DNA of 64,000 nucleotides. Origin: Brasilonema sennae CENA114. Lineage in GTDB: Bacteria > Cyanobacteriota > Cyanobacteriia > Cyanobacteriales > Nostocaceae. This document shows, in pieces, positions 49,509 through 58,457 of the stretch (the first letter of the stretch is position 1; each line of letters starts with the position of its first letter). The position numbers and the translations under genes are program-made. Location: contig NZ_CP030118.1 in assembly GCF_006968745.1 (NCBI RefSeq), forward strand, positions 5,205,943 to 5,269,942. Direction: 5' to 3'. The notes beneath the pieces were generated by a model. It was not told the origin of the DNA. It made no database searches and saw nothing but the letters and a program-made list of their open reading frames with translations.

Positions 49509-52500
49509 TCATTCCAACAACGCCTCAAGCGACTGGGGATCAGCAATACCTTGCAGGATTGCGTAGATAATCATAGACTCTTCCAAATCCAACGGCTCGC
49601 ATAGCACCTCCTGATCACGCTCACCGTCTAATATGCGATGGATGGCAGCTATAAGATTATGCCAACCTTCGGCAAAGTTTTCCATCGCAGCTTCTACCTG
49701 TTCCCTCGCTTCTGCATGATCCACAGCGGCTACTACCCAAGCAATAAACTGCCCATATTTCCGCAACTCATACTGTGTTCCCGCAAACGCCGCCTTTGCT
49801 TGTCGGCACAGACGACGATATTCCCGTGCTTGGGTGGTGTCGCCCTGTTTGTCGGCAATCTTTGCCAAGATGGTATAGTTTTTCCAAATCTGAACCGCAG
49901 CGGGATCTAAGGTTATTTCGATAGCTAATGCCTCTTGTGCCAATAGTCGTGCTTCGGTTAAGCGGTGCGGTTGGTTTTGTAATAAGTCGGCAAGATTACT
50001 AAGTGACATTGATACTTGGAATCTATCTCTCGCTGCTTTTTTATCTTTAATTGCCTTGCGATACCAAGCCTCTGCCTCTTGGGGTTTGCCAGCATATTCA
50101 TGGACTAAAGCTAATTGATGCCAAGTCGTTGCTGCACTTGCCAAATTACCTTGAGATTCTTCAATCTGTGCTGCTTGTCGGTAGGCATTTTCCGCAGCGT
50201 CCCACTGCTTGGCTTCGTGGTACACTATACCCAGTTGATGCCAATACACTGCTTCCATTGCTGGTTCATGCAGTTGCTGGAAAGTCGTTAGTGCTTCACG
50301 GTAACGCTGTTCGGCTTCTGGAAGGTTACTTTGCAACCGGGCTAAAGTGCCGAGTTGTCCATTTAATACTGCAGCACTACGAAAGTTTCTCAGTTCTTTG
50401 ACAATAGCTAATGACGTTTCATAAGCGATGCGTGCCTCACCATAATCCCCCATATCCTTTAGCGCATCCGCCAAATCACCCTGCAAAGTTCCCATCAGTT
50501 GCTTCACATGATCAGACTGTTCCAATTGTTGCGCCTCTGCCAACCCCTGACGGTAGAGTTGTGCTGCCTGTGATGCTTGTCCTTGTCCTGTCAGACACCG
50601 TCCCAGTCGAGTCAAAGTACCACAGCGCTTATAACTCGGTTGCTCACCCAACCCTGCCAGTATCTCACCAAACACTCGCGCCGCTTCTTGATAGCGCCTT
50701 GCATTGAATAATAGCTCACCTAAATTAGTACGGGAGAGATACCATGTCTGGGAACCGATTTCCCCAGTCGCCTGGACAATCCGTTGGGTGAGTAAAGTGC
50801 GATCACGGTTGAGTCCGAAGTTGTTGAGAAACAAGTTTAGGTTGTTAACAAAATCCACTGCCCATTCTTCACCTGCATCCAACGCCCCGTGAACTGCATA
50901 CAGTAAATTCGGCAATTCCCGTTGGGCAATGGCACGGATTTTATCGGGATTTTGGTTATCTTTAAAATACAAAGCACCAGACAGTTCATAATACCGCTGC
51001 CGATGACGGGCGAGCAGTTCTGTCTGTACTTCCGTTGACAAACGCGACCACAAAGCAGGGGCTAAGGTAGGGTGAAACTTGAGATAAGGATTACCAACAC
51101 CAGGCAAGTGTTCGGGCTGAATCAAACCAGTAGCTTCCAATGCTGGGCGTAGCTTTTGCCACTGTGATTCCGAAAATTCTGTAATTTCCAGCAAGTCAGG
51201 TTCCATCGCCCCACCCTGAAACACGCCCAACCGAGGCAACAACTGCATCGCCTCAGCGTCCAATTTTTCCAAAGACAAATTCAACGACGCCAACAAGGGA
51301 TTTCCTGGTGTTTGAGCAATCAACGCTTCCAACCTTTGCCCCAACTCTGCTGGACGACGGATTTTCAACTGTCTGGCTAACAAACCAATCGACAGGGGAT
51401 GAAAATCCACCAGCTTAAATAATTCCAACAACATTTCGCGTTTGGGCGGATCAAGTTTGGGTGCTGGGGGTAGTTTGATCAAACTCTGGAAATACGCCAA
51501 AGCATCTTCTTGTCCTAAACCTCCCAACGGCAAGGAAATATGTTTGCGACTACCTTCTGTGGGATAATCAGAATGGGTAAAATCTGGCGTTCTAGTCGTG
51601 ATTAACACCCGACATTCCCCAACTTCAGACCACTGTTTCGCCACGGTTAACAGTTCCTGTAAAGGTTCCGGGGACAAGCTTTCCAAGTTATCCAAAATCA
51701 GCAAAGTTGCTTGGTTCCTCAATGCCTGAGTTGCCGCCGCAGCATCAATTAAATTCTTCTCCAACACTGTCGCCAGAGTGCTGACTGCCAATCCTACCGC
51801 ATCCACACCCTGGAAGGCAGCATAATCGATAAAATACACTTTCTCAAACATCCCTGTGCGGTGCAACCAGCGTCCTGCTTCTTGAACGAGATAGGTTTTT
51901 CCCTGTCCACCAAAACCCGAAACCGTAAGGCGGCGTGTCCCCTGCACAAACCACCGTTCTATCTCCCACAATTCCCGACTGCGACCAAAAAATCCTGCTT
52001 CTTGTAAAGGTGGCAAATTTCCCCATGAGGAGTCGGGGAGGGGGAGAGGGGAGGAGTGGAGAGTGGAAGTTAACAACGGTGTATCTCCACCCGCTTGATA
52101 GAGTGCTGGTAAAAACCAGTCCTGCAATTTTAGAGTTATCCGTTCCTCACCCCGTTGTCGTTCTCCGCGTTCCCGGTTGAGATACAAGTCTCGCCGCGCA
52201 TTATCCAACGCCTCGCCCATACCAACGCCCGACACTAAACCCTGATAAAATTTTGCAAACAATTGCTGGGCGGTTGTCACCAATACCGAATGAGTCATCG
52301 CCAACACAGCTGGAATTCCCGCATGAGTTAACCTGGCGGCGACACAACCCATTGCATCTTCTCCATCCTCACTACCCATCGCCGCTGACTGACAAGCAGA
52401 CAAGACAATTAACCCGACTTTTTGGCGGTTCAGCATATCTCCCAAAGTTTCGGCAGTGATCAGGGCTGTTTTTCCTTCTTTATCCTCAAACAACAGATAA

Positions 52501-53273
52501 CCCGTATTGCCGTTATTTTGATGATCGCCTTTTGTTGCTGCCAGGCGATCGCTAAATTTTGCCCGTTCATGTAACCGCCCATCAACATCAAACACCCCAT
52601 GCCCATCAAAATGCACAATATCCACAGGGGGTTTGCCAGAGTCTTCCAACCGCGCTACCAAATTATCCAATGTTGCTGGACGCAAAAATTCTACTTCAAC
52701 TCGTCCTGCGGCTTGTTGTGCAATCGCCTCCAAAACCGCCTGCGCCTCACCACGCGGATCAATAAACCCTGCATCACTGGGACGACTCACGACAAACAGC
52801 AAGCGTAAACAATCTTTTACCTTAACTTTAAACGGTCTTCGACCACCTCCCGCCCCTGCCAAACGGCGACGAATCGAAATTCGGGGATTTTCATGACATA
52901 AATAGGTGCCTTCCGGGTCACGCAACAATTCCCAAGGAAGCGATAAAATTGTCGGATGACTAGCGCTGATTGTTAATAAGCGTCCTGGTTCTGCTTCATC
53001 CTGAAAATCATTAAATATCCGCTGGGCAGTCCGAGGCTGGAACACAGCGTTAAACAAATCCTCGCCCCATTGCGCCAACTTATCAGCTATTTCTTTTGCC
53101 CTTGCATCATCCACATCTGTGGTATAATGCGTCGCATAAGTTTCTAAATACCAGCGAATATTTTCTTGGTCTTCTGCGCTCAACGGTGAAGTAAAAGATA
53201 GCCTGTCAGTTTCTTGCTCATCAAGTCTGACAATCACTTGATTGATTTCTGGAAAGCGCAGATTTAATTCCAT
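49509..53273 (-). CDS. CHAT protease - NB-ARC-like STAND NTPase - TPR protein
   Basis: A 1254-residue protein. N-terminal region and CHAT domain to about residue 395, with catalytic His225 in HFDGHG and Cys294 in LSACQSA. A P-loop NTPase follows: Walker A GFGGQGKT at 453-460 and Walker B LLILDNLE at about 524-531, with a sensor-like VLITTRTPDF, as in NB-ARC/NACHT STAND proteins. The C-terminal half (from about 800) is TPR-rich (EAARVFGEILAGLGE, AAQLYRQGLAEAQQL, EAEAWYRKAIKDKK). Such proteins are predicted ligand-triggered switches that activate the CHAT peptidase. No effector or substrate gene is adjacent. Confidence 0.92.
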   Translation of the reverse strand: MELNLRFPEINQVIVRLDEQETDRLSFTSPLSAEDQENIRWYLETYATHYTTDVDDARAKEIADKLAQWGEDLFNAVFQPRTAQRIFNDFQDEAEPGRLLTISASHPTILSLPWELLRDPEGTYLCHENPRISIRRRLAGAGGGRRPFKVKVKDCLRLLFVVSRPSDAGFIDPRGEAQAVLEAIAQQAAGRVEVEFLRPATLDNLVARLEDSGKPPVDIVHFDGHGVFDVDGRLHERAKFSDRLAATKGDHQNNGNTGYLLFEDKEGKTALITAETLGDMLNRQKVGLIVLSACQSAAMGSEDGEDAMGCVAARLTHAGIPAVLAMTHSVLVTTAQQLFAKFYQGLVSGVGMGEALDNARRDLYLNRERGERQRGEERITLKLQDWFLPALYQAGGDTPLLTSTLHSSPLPLPDSSWGNLPPLQEAGFFGRSRELWEIERWFVQGTRRLTVSGFGGQGKTYLVQEAGRWLHRTGMFEKVYFIDYAAFQGVDAVGLAVSTLATVLEKNLIDAAAATQALRNQATLLILDNLESLSPEPLQELLTVAKQWSEVGECRVLITTRTPDFTHSDYPTEGSRKHISLPLGGLGQEDALAYFQSLIKLPPAPKLDPPKREMLLELFKLVDFHPLSIGLLARQLKIRRPAELGQRLEALIAQTPGNPLLASLNLSLEKLDAEAMQLLPRLGVFQGGAMEPDLLEITEFSESQWQKLRPALEATGLIQPEHLPGVGNPYLKFHPTLAPALWSRLSTEVQTELLARHRQRYYELSGALYFKDNQNPDKIRAIAQRELPNLLYAVHGALDAGEEWAVDFVNNLNLFLNNFGLNRDRTLLTQRIVQATGEIGSQTWYLSRTNLGELLFNARRYQEAARVFGEILAGLGEQPSYKRCGTLTRLGRCLTGQGQASQAAQLYRQGLAEAQQLEQSDHVKQLMGTLQGDLADALKDMGDYGEARIAYETSLAIVKELRNFRSAAVLNGQLGTLARLQSNLPEAEQRYREALTTFQQLHEPAMEAVYWHQLGIVYHEAKQWDAAENAYRQAAQIEESQGNLASAATTWHQLALVHEYAGKPQEAEAWYRKAIKDKKAARDRFQVSMSLSNLADLLQNQPHRLTEARLLAQEALAIEITLDPAAVQIWKNYTILAKIADKQGDTTQAREYRRLCRQAKAAFAGTQYELRKYGQFIAWVVAAVDHAEAREQVEAAMENFAEGWHNLIAAIHRILDGERDQEVLCEPLDLEESMIIYAILQGIADPQSLEALLE

Positions 53274-53460
53274 AGGTTGCTACTTTGAGGGCTAAGTGTG
53301 GGAGTTGTCTTGAGTATAGATACAAACTCCTTACCTGGAATTCCAGAAACAATCGGTTTATTTCAAAGTCTGATCTTCAGATTTTTTGAACCACAGATAA
53401 ACACAGATAAATTAAAGGATTATTTGTAACAATTTCATATGTTTAATTACGCCCACCTGC

Positions 53461-54060
53461 TTAATCACGAATAGTATTCAATAAAATACCTAAAATTTTC
53501 TTGACATTGCTAACAGGGTAATTGGTTAAATCAATAGATACAATTTTACCTTCTAACTTCAAAAACTTCCAAAGTTCGCCCGTTGTGACTACACCATATA
53601 TTGTTTTAATATCATTTCCTTCCCTTTCATTAAACAATTGTGCGGCAATCATTTCTGCAACACACTGCCCTAAGCCTGCTTTCATATTTTCATTCTTCGC
53701 TTCTACTAAAGTAATGACTGGAGCACTGACAAAAAGCTGTTCCGGAGAAAGACTTATGATATAGTCACAAATTCCATTTAAGCCTTTTTCAGTATCTACG
53801 TTAAAATCTGTGCCAGAAAATAAACTGATTTGATAATTGAATCGTCTTCTTATCTCCAGTAGTATTGGGGTAATAATCATTTCAGAACGTGCTTTTTCTG
53901 TACCAATAGCCACAGCTAATGGTATATTTTCTTTGAGGTTAAAAGCCAAATTTTCGCTGCATTCAACAGCTTCTATATTTGAAAAGAAGTCAGTCATTTC
54001 TATAAGAGTTAAACCAAATATCTTGATTATTTCGTTTAATTTAAAGTCACTGTAAGCCAT
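53461..54060 (-). CDS. Hypothetical protein, possible PD-(D/E)XK nuclease fold
   Basis: A 199-residue protein starting at 54060 (MAYSDFKLNEIIKIFG); the frame continues upstream but through repeat-like DNA. The middle has ICDYIISLSPEQLFVSAPVI followed by TLVEAKNENMKAGLGQCVAEMIAA; the D...ExK pattern with a following amphipathic helix fits a PD-(D/E)XK nuclease core. This type of small protein is common in cyanobacteria, and its function is unproven. Its 5' region duplicates that of the neighbour at 54305-54538. Confidence 0.75.
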   Translation of the reverse strand: MAYSDFKLNEIIKIFGLTLIEMTDFFSNIEAVECSENLAFNLKENIPLAVAIGTEKARSEMIITPILLEIRRRFNYQISLFSGTDFNVDTEKGLNGICDYIISLSPEQLFVSAPVITLVEAKNENMKAGLGQCVAEMIAAQLFNEREGNDIKTIYGVVTTGELWKFLKLEGKIVSIDLTNYPVSNVKKILGILLNTIRD

Positions 54061-54146
54061 TAAATTTTTTATTTGAGATTTGGGATTGTAAACACGTGAT
54101 TCATAGCGCAGCAGTTTAAAACAACAACCTCCTCCACAACGTAATA
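54048..54146 (-). repeat. Duplicated leader segment, copy 1 (partner 54527-54637)
   Basis: Both segments contain, on the minus strand, a CTCCTCCACAAC-type box (in mfd the codons for its C-terminal VVEEAVV), a stretch of TTTAAA, a TTTGGGATT-like stretch and the codons for MAYS(D/E)F. The two genes therefore seem to have inherited the same upstream DNA. Confidence 0.6.
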
Positions 54147-54198
54147 CCACCAATTCTCCATCAAGATGCACTTAATATTTCTTAAACGAACCGCCAAG

Positions 54199-54251
54199 AC
54201 AAGGCAACGCGTTGCGGGGGTTCCCCCCGTTGTAGCGATTGCCGCGCCAAG
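54199..54251. repeat. 53-bp GC-rich insertion with 7-bp direct repeats
   Basis: CGCCAAG occurs at 54192-54198 and again at 54245-54251. The block between and including the second copy is GC-rich and palindromic (CAACGCGTTGC, GGGGGTTCCCCCC). Without it the sequence reads as the usual CCGCCAAGGACGCCAAG leader phrase. Confidence 0.6.
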
Positions 54252-54304
54252 GACGCCAAGAATGAAAGACTAAGTATTAAGTGTAAGTTTACAAAGAATT
54301 CGTA

Positions 54305-54538
54305 TTATCTGCCATGCAGTTCCTCTCTATCGAATTGATAGTTGGCAGGCAGAGCAAATGAATGTCTGTCTAAAATACTAAAAAATCGTTCTTTCTTTGC
54401 TTCAAGCTCATCTGTCTCTACAATAATTACTTTGAGGGTTTTACCTTCCATTTCAGAACTTAGTTTTTCCTTCAGTATGAGATTGCCATTTTCACAAGTA
54501 GCTTGCAGAACTTTATACATAAACTCACTGTATGCCAT
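54305..54538 (-). CDS. Antitoxin-like small protein (orphan)
   Basis: A 77-residue protein. The core, MYKVLQATCENGNLILKEKL followed by GKTLKVIIVET, is a short beta-hairpin-rich module like the DUF104/AbrB-type antitoxins that precede PIN toxins. The C-terminus SFALPANYQFDREELHGR is typical of cyanobacterial relatives. The start may be at 54538 or at the inner ATG (54520). No PIN or other toxin gene is adjacent, so it appears to be an orphan antitoxin or a housekeeping relative. Confidence 0.7.
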   Translation of the reverse strand: MAYSEFMYKVLQATCENGNLILKEKLSSEMEGKTLKVIIVETDELEAKKERFFSILDRHSFALPANYQFDREELHGR

Positions 54539-54606
54539 TTAATTTTGAATTAGATATTGGGAATTTTGGATAGTCAAGACGCGATGTTCTTCGCGTCTCT
54601 ACAATT

Positions 54607-57600
54607 TTAAACAACCGCCTCCTCCACAACAGCACCCTGCATCTTACCCAAAGCATCAATCAACGTTTGCAATTGTTGATCTGCTTTCATCACTCCTAAA
54701 CCCCGCACTGTCACTTTACCAGGAGAGTAAACAAAGCGTGATCTGAGGGTTTCCGACAAATTTTGAGCCAAGTTCTTCCAACCAGGTTCTTCCATTTGCG
54801 TTTCTAAAACGATGTGCTGTTTGTTTTCTGGTTTAATGCGGCTAAATCCTAGTTTCTTCGCCAGCTGTTTGAGTTCCATTACCCGTAACAGTTGAGTCGC
54901 TGGTTTAGGAATTGCACCATATCGGTCATTCCACTCAGCAGCAATCTGCGATAATTCTTCTTTAGATTTTGCAGCTGCAACCGCACGGTAAGCACTCATC
55001 TTTTGATCCAAATCGGTGATGTAATCGGCTGGCATAAACGCTGTCAGGTTGAGATCAATTTGGGTATCATCAACTTTAGGAATTTCTTGCCCTCTGATTT
55101 CACGGATAGCTTCTTCTAGCATTTCCATATATAAATCAAAACCGATCGCTTCCATTTGTCCTGACTGTTCTGCACCAAGCAAATTACCCACACCCCGGAT
55201 TTCCATATCCCGCATTGCTAGCTGATACCCAGAACCCAGTTGCGTAAATTCCTGGATTGCTCGTAACCGCTGACGTGCGGCGTCGGATAACGTCCGCTGT
55301 TTGGGATAAAATAACCATGCATGGGCTTGAATTCCCGCACGACCAACACGACCCCGTAACTGGTACAGTTGAGCTAATCCGAAGCGGTGAGCATCTTCAA
55401 TTAAAATAGTGTTGACTCGCGGAATATCCAAACCAGATTCAATAATTGTGGTACAAACAAGGATGTCCGCTTCACCATTGCTGAAAGTTAGCATCGTTGA
55501 TTCTAATTGGCTTTCATCCATTTGACCGTGGCCGATCGCAACTCTCGCACTCGGTATCATCTCCCGCAACTGTGTTCCTATTTCCTCAATTCCCTCAACT
55601 CGCGGAACGACGTAAAACACCTGTCCCCCTCGGTCGAGTTCTTGACGAATTGCAGTGCGTATGCTATCTGGATTCATGGGTGACAAATGAGTTTGAATTG
55701 GTCGTCTGGATGGGGGTGGTGTCGCAATCAAACTCATTTCTCGAATTCCTGATAAGGACATATATAAGGTACGGGGAATCGGAGTTGCAGAAAGAGTCAG
55801 CACATCTACCTGAGTTTTCAAGCTTTTGATTCTTTCTTTTTGGTTCACGCCAAACCGCTGTTCTTCGTCAACTACCAAAAGTCCTAAGTCACGAAAGGCT
55901 ACACCTTTACCTAAAAGTTGGTGTGTCCCGACAACGATATCTAACTCTCCTGTCGCCAGTCGTTTCAAAATATCGCGGCGTTCTTCAGCAGTCCGGAAGC
56001 GGTTGAGTAACCCGACGTTAATCGGGTAGGGCGCAAAGCGTTCTTTTAAGGTGTGGTAATGTTGCTGAGTCAAGATGGTGGTGGGTGCAAGTAGCGCTAC
56101 TTGTTTTCCGCCAGAGGTGACAGCTTTGAAAATAGCGCGAATGGCGACTTCTGTTTTTCCAAAACCAACATCCCCACAAACTAGGCGATCCATTGGGCGA
56201 TCGCTTTCCATATCGCGTTTAACATCCTGAGTCGCTTTAAGCTGATCCATTGTGGCTTGGTAGGGGAACGAGTCTTCCATCTCCTGCTGCCAAGGTGTAT
56301 CGTGTGGATAAGTAACGCCTTTTTGTTGCGATCGCGATGCATACAGCTTGAGTAAGTCCACTGCCAATTTCTTGATCGCTTTGCGGACTCTATTCTTTGT
56401 ATTTTCCCAAGCCTTACCCGTCATTTTGTTGAGTTCTGGTGGTTTATCGTTTGTCGTACGCAAGCGCGACAAAACACCAACTTGGTCTGCGGCGACACGC
56501 AATAAGCCGTCTGCATACTGCACCACCAAATACTCACGGGTTTCGTTGTTCAGTGTGAGACTTTCTAGCCTGATGAATTTACCTACGCCGTGGTTCTTAT
56601 GAACGACAAAATCTCCCTGACGCAGCTTATTGGGATCAACTTGTTTAGAAGCAGCTTTTCTCCGCTTACGGATGTAGCTGGGAGTCGCCAGGGAGTGCTG
56701 ACCGTAAAATTCACGGTCAGTAATAACGACCACCCGGAAGGTAGGTAAAATAAAACCTTCGAGTTCAGCAAGACCGGAATATTTCAGGGCGACTGGTGTG
56801 CGATTAATTTGTTGCTTGTCAATTGCGTGGTAGTCGCGGGGGTTAGGAATAAACTGGGCGGGACAGTCGTGTTCTTGCAACAGGGACACAGAACGCGAGG
56901 GTTGGGCAGACATTAGCCAAACCGAGAAGTTGCGATCGCGTTCTTGTCGCAGTGTTTCTGCAATTTTAGCGAATTGGTGCGGCATAACTGGCACCCTGCG
57001 ACTGGCAAGATTAATCCCACTGTTTTCCTCAACCAATTCTGATAAATTTAATTTGGGAAATTTTGCTGTATCAGCCAAACATTCGTCAAAAGAGCGATGG
57101 ATTCTTGGTAATGAAGTGGAAATCTCCTCATTTTCCTTGCTGACAAGCAGTTCCCATTGTTCTTCTGCATTTTCTACCCAGCGATCGCTATGGGCGTGAC
57201 ACTGTTCTGGTTCATCAATAGTAATTAACGTATTTTCAGGTAAATAATCTAACAGGGAAGCAGGTTTGTCAAAAGCTAAGCCTAAAAAGCGACGGCTACC
57301 CTCCACAAGTGTAGAGTCCTGAATATCAACTTCTGAGTCATCACTTAATTGGGCACTCAGTACTTGAAACTCAGCGCTATCTTTGAGTGCTGTCATCAGA
57401 ATGGGGGCAAAACTTGTGGGAGTTAGGATCAATTGGTTTATTTTGTCAAGGGCGGCAGAACGTTGGGTTACTGGGTCAAATTCCCGTATCTGCTCAATTT
57501 CGTCGCCAAACCAATCTAGCCGTACGGGTAACTCTGAGGACACAGGAAACACATCAACAATATCGCCGCGCCGACTCCACTGCCCTTCTGTTTCCACCAA

Positions 57601-58152
57601 AGGAACTCTTTCATACCCCAGTTTCGTGATTTCTTCACTGAAGGTTTTTAAGTCAAATTCCATACCACGCTTCAGGGTAAAGCAGAAAGGTTTAAAAGCT
57701 TCTGCTGGTGGTAGATGAGGTTGTAGCGCGGCGACAGTAGCGACAACCGCCATTTTGGGTAAGGGGGATGAGGAAGATTTTGCTTCCCCAACTCCGTGAT
57801 CTGTTCCTCTGGTAAGTTGTATCAAATCCGCTAGGACTTGCATCTGTCCCCAAGTCATCTCAGTTTCGGGGTCAAATGGTTCGTATGGAGACGCTTCTGA
57901 AGTTGGGTAGAAATGTACAGTTTGCCACCCCATTGCTTCTAGTTGTGTTGTCCAGCGTCCGGCTTCTTCCAGAGTCGCACAGACCACGAACAAATTCTTG
58001 CTCTGGGTTTGAGCCAACGCTGAAGCGACCAAACCCTTGGGCAAGCGAGGAATGCCACTTAAGAGCAACTCTTGTTGCCGATTAAGTTTAGAGAGGAGTT
58101 CAGTGGTGAGCGCAGAACGCCCCAAAGCACGCACAATGGAAGAAAATGCCAT
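54607..58152 (-). CDS. mfd: Transcription-repair coupling factor Mfd
   Basis: A 1181-residue DNA translocase that removes stalled RNA polymerase and recruits UvrA. N-terminal UvrB-like region (LLSGIPRLPKGLVASALAQ, EMTWGQMQVLADL); RNA polymerase-interacting domain (DFVVHKNHGVGKFI); helicase with Walker A CGDVGFGKTEVAIRA and the LVVDEEQRFGV box; TRG motif region and C-terminal domain ending EEAVV. The length agrees with bacterial Mfd. It is divergent from the CNNM gene with about 300 bases between. Its last codons were duplicated upstream of the gene at 54060. Confidence 0.96.
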   Translation of the reverse strand: MAFSSIVRALGRSALTTELLSKLNRQQELLLSGIPRLPKGLVASALAQTQSKNLFVVCATLEEAGRWTTQLEAMGWQTVHFYPTSEASPYEPFDPETEMTWGQMQVLADLIQLTRGTDHGVGEAKSSSSPLPKMAVVATVAALQPHLPPAEAFKPFCFTLKRGMEFDLKTFSEEITKLGYERVPLVETEGQWSRRGDIVDVFPVSSELPVRLDWFGDEIEQIREFDPVTQRSAALDKINQLILTPTSFAPILMTALKDSAEFQVLSAQLSDDSEVDIQDSTLVEGSRRFLGLAFDKPASLLDYLPENTLITIDEPEQCHAHSDRWVENAEEQWELLVSKENEEISTSLPRIHRSFDECLADTAKFPKLNLSELVEENSGINLASRRVPVMPHQFAKIAETLRQERDRNFSVWLMSAQPSRSVSLLQEHDCPAQFIPNPRDYHAIDKQQINRTPVALKYSGLAELEGFILPTFRVVVITDREFYGQHSLATPSYIRKRRKAASKQVDPNKLRQGDFVVHKNHGVGKFIRLESLTLNNETREYLVVQYADGLLRVAADQVGVLSRLRTTNDKPPELNKMTGKAWENTKNRVRKAIKKLAVDLLKLYASRSQQKGVTYPHDTPWQQEMEDSFPYQATMDQLKATQDVKRDMESDRPMDRLVCGDVGFGKTEVAIRAIFKAVTSGGKQVALLAPTTILTQQHYHTLKERFAPYPINVGLLNRFRTAEERRDILKRLATGELDIVVGTHQLLGKGVAFRDLGLLVVDEEQRFGVNQKERIKSLKTQVDVLTLSATPIPRTLYMSLSGIREMSLIATPPPSRRPIQTHLSPMNPDSIRTAIRQELDRGGQVFYVVPRVEGIEEIGTQLREMIPSARVAIGHGQMDESQLESTMLTFSNGEADILVCTTIIESGLDIPRVNTILIEDAHRFGLAQLYQLRGRVGRAGIQAHAWLFYPKQRTLSDAARQRLRAIQEFTQLGSGYQLAMRDMEIRGVGNLLGAEQSGQMEAIGFDLYMEMLEEAIREIRGQEIPKVDDTQIDLNLTAFMPADYITDLDQKMSAYRAVAAAKSKEELSQIAAEWNDRYGAIPKPATQLLRVMELKQLAKKLGFSRIKPENKQHIVLETQMEEPGWKNLAQNLSETLRSRFVYSPGKVTVRGLGVMKADQQLQTLIDALGKMQGAVVEEAVV

Positions 58153-58457
58153 AGGTCACAAAATTATGAAGAAGTCCTTCTCGCTCGCAAGCATAATACT
58201 AACGCTTACCACAACTATTTTAAAAGTCCAGACACAGAAAGAACTCTAGCTATAGAGTCATGAATACCTGGTACAATGACCACTTACTAATCCACTGACT
58301 CATGGTTCATATACGAATCAGTGTTAAGCTGCTAACTTATAACTTATAATTTATGACTTTTTTGTATGCAGAGTGTTTCGTAATCACACGTTGCATACTA
58401 GATACTAAGAGGTTAAGGTTAAGCACAGTTTGCCGATGGTATCGGTAGTTTTTACAG
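58153..58457. other. Divergent promoter region, no gene seen
   Basis: About 300 AT-rich bases between the starts of mfd and the CNNM gene. Promoters for both should lie here, but I cannot place boxes with confidence. Confidence 0.5.
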
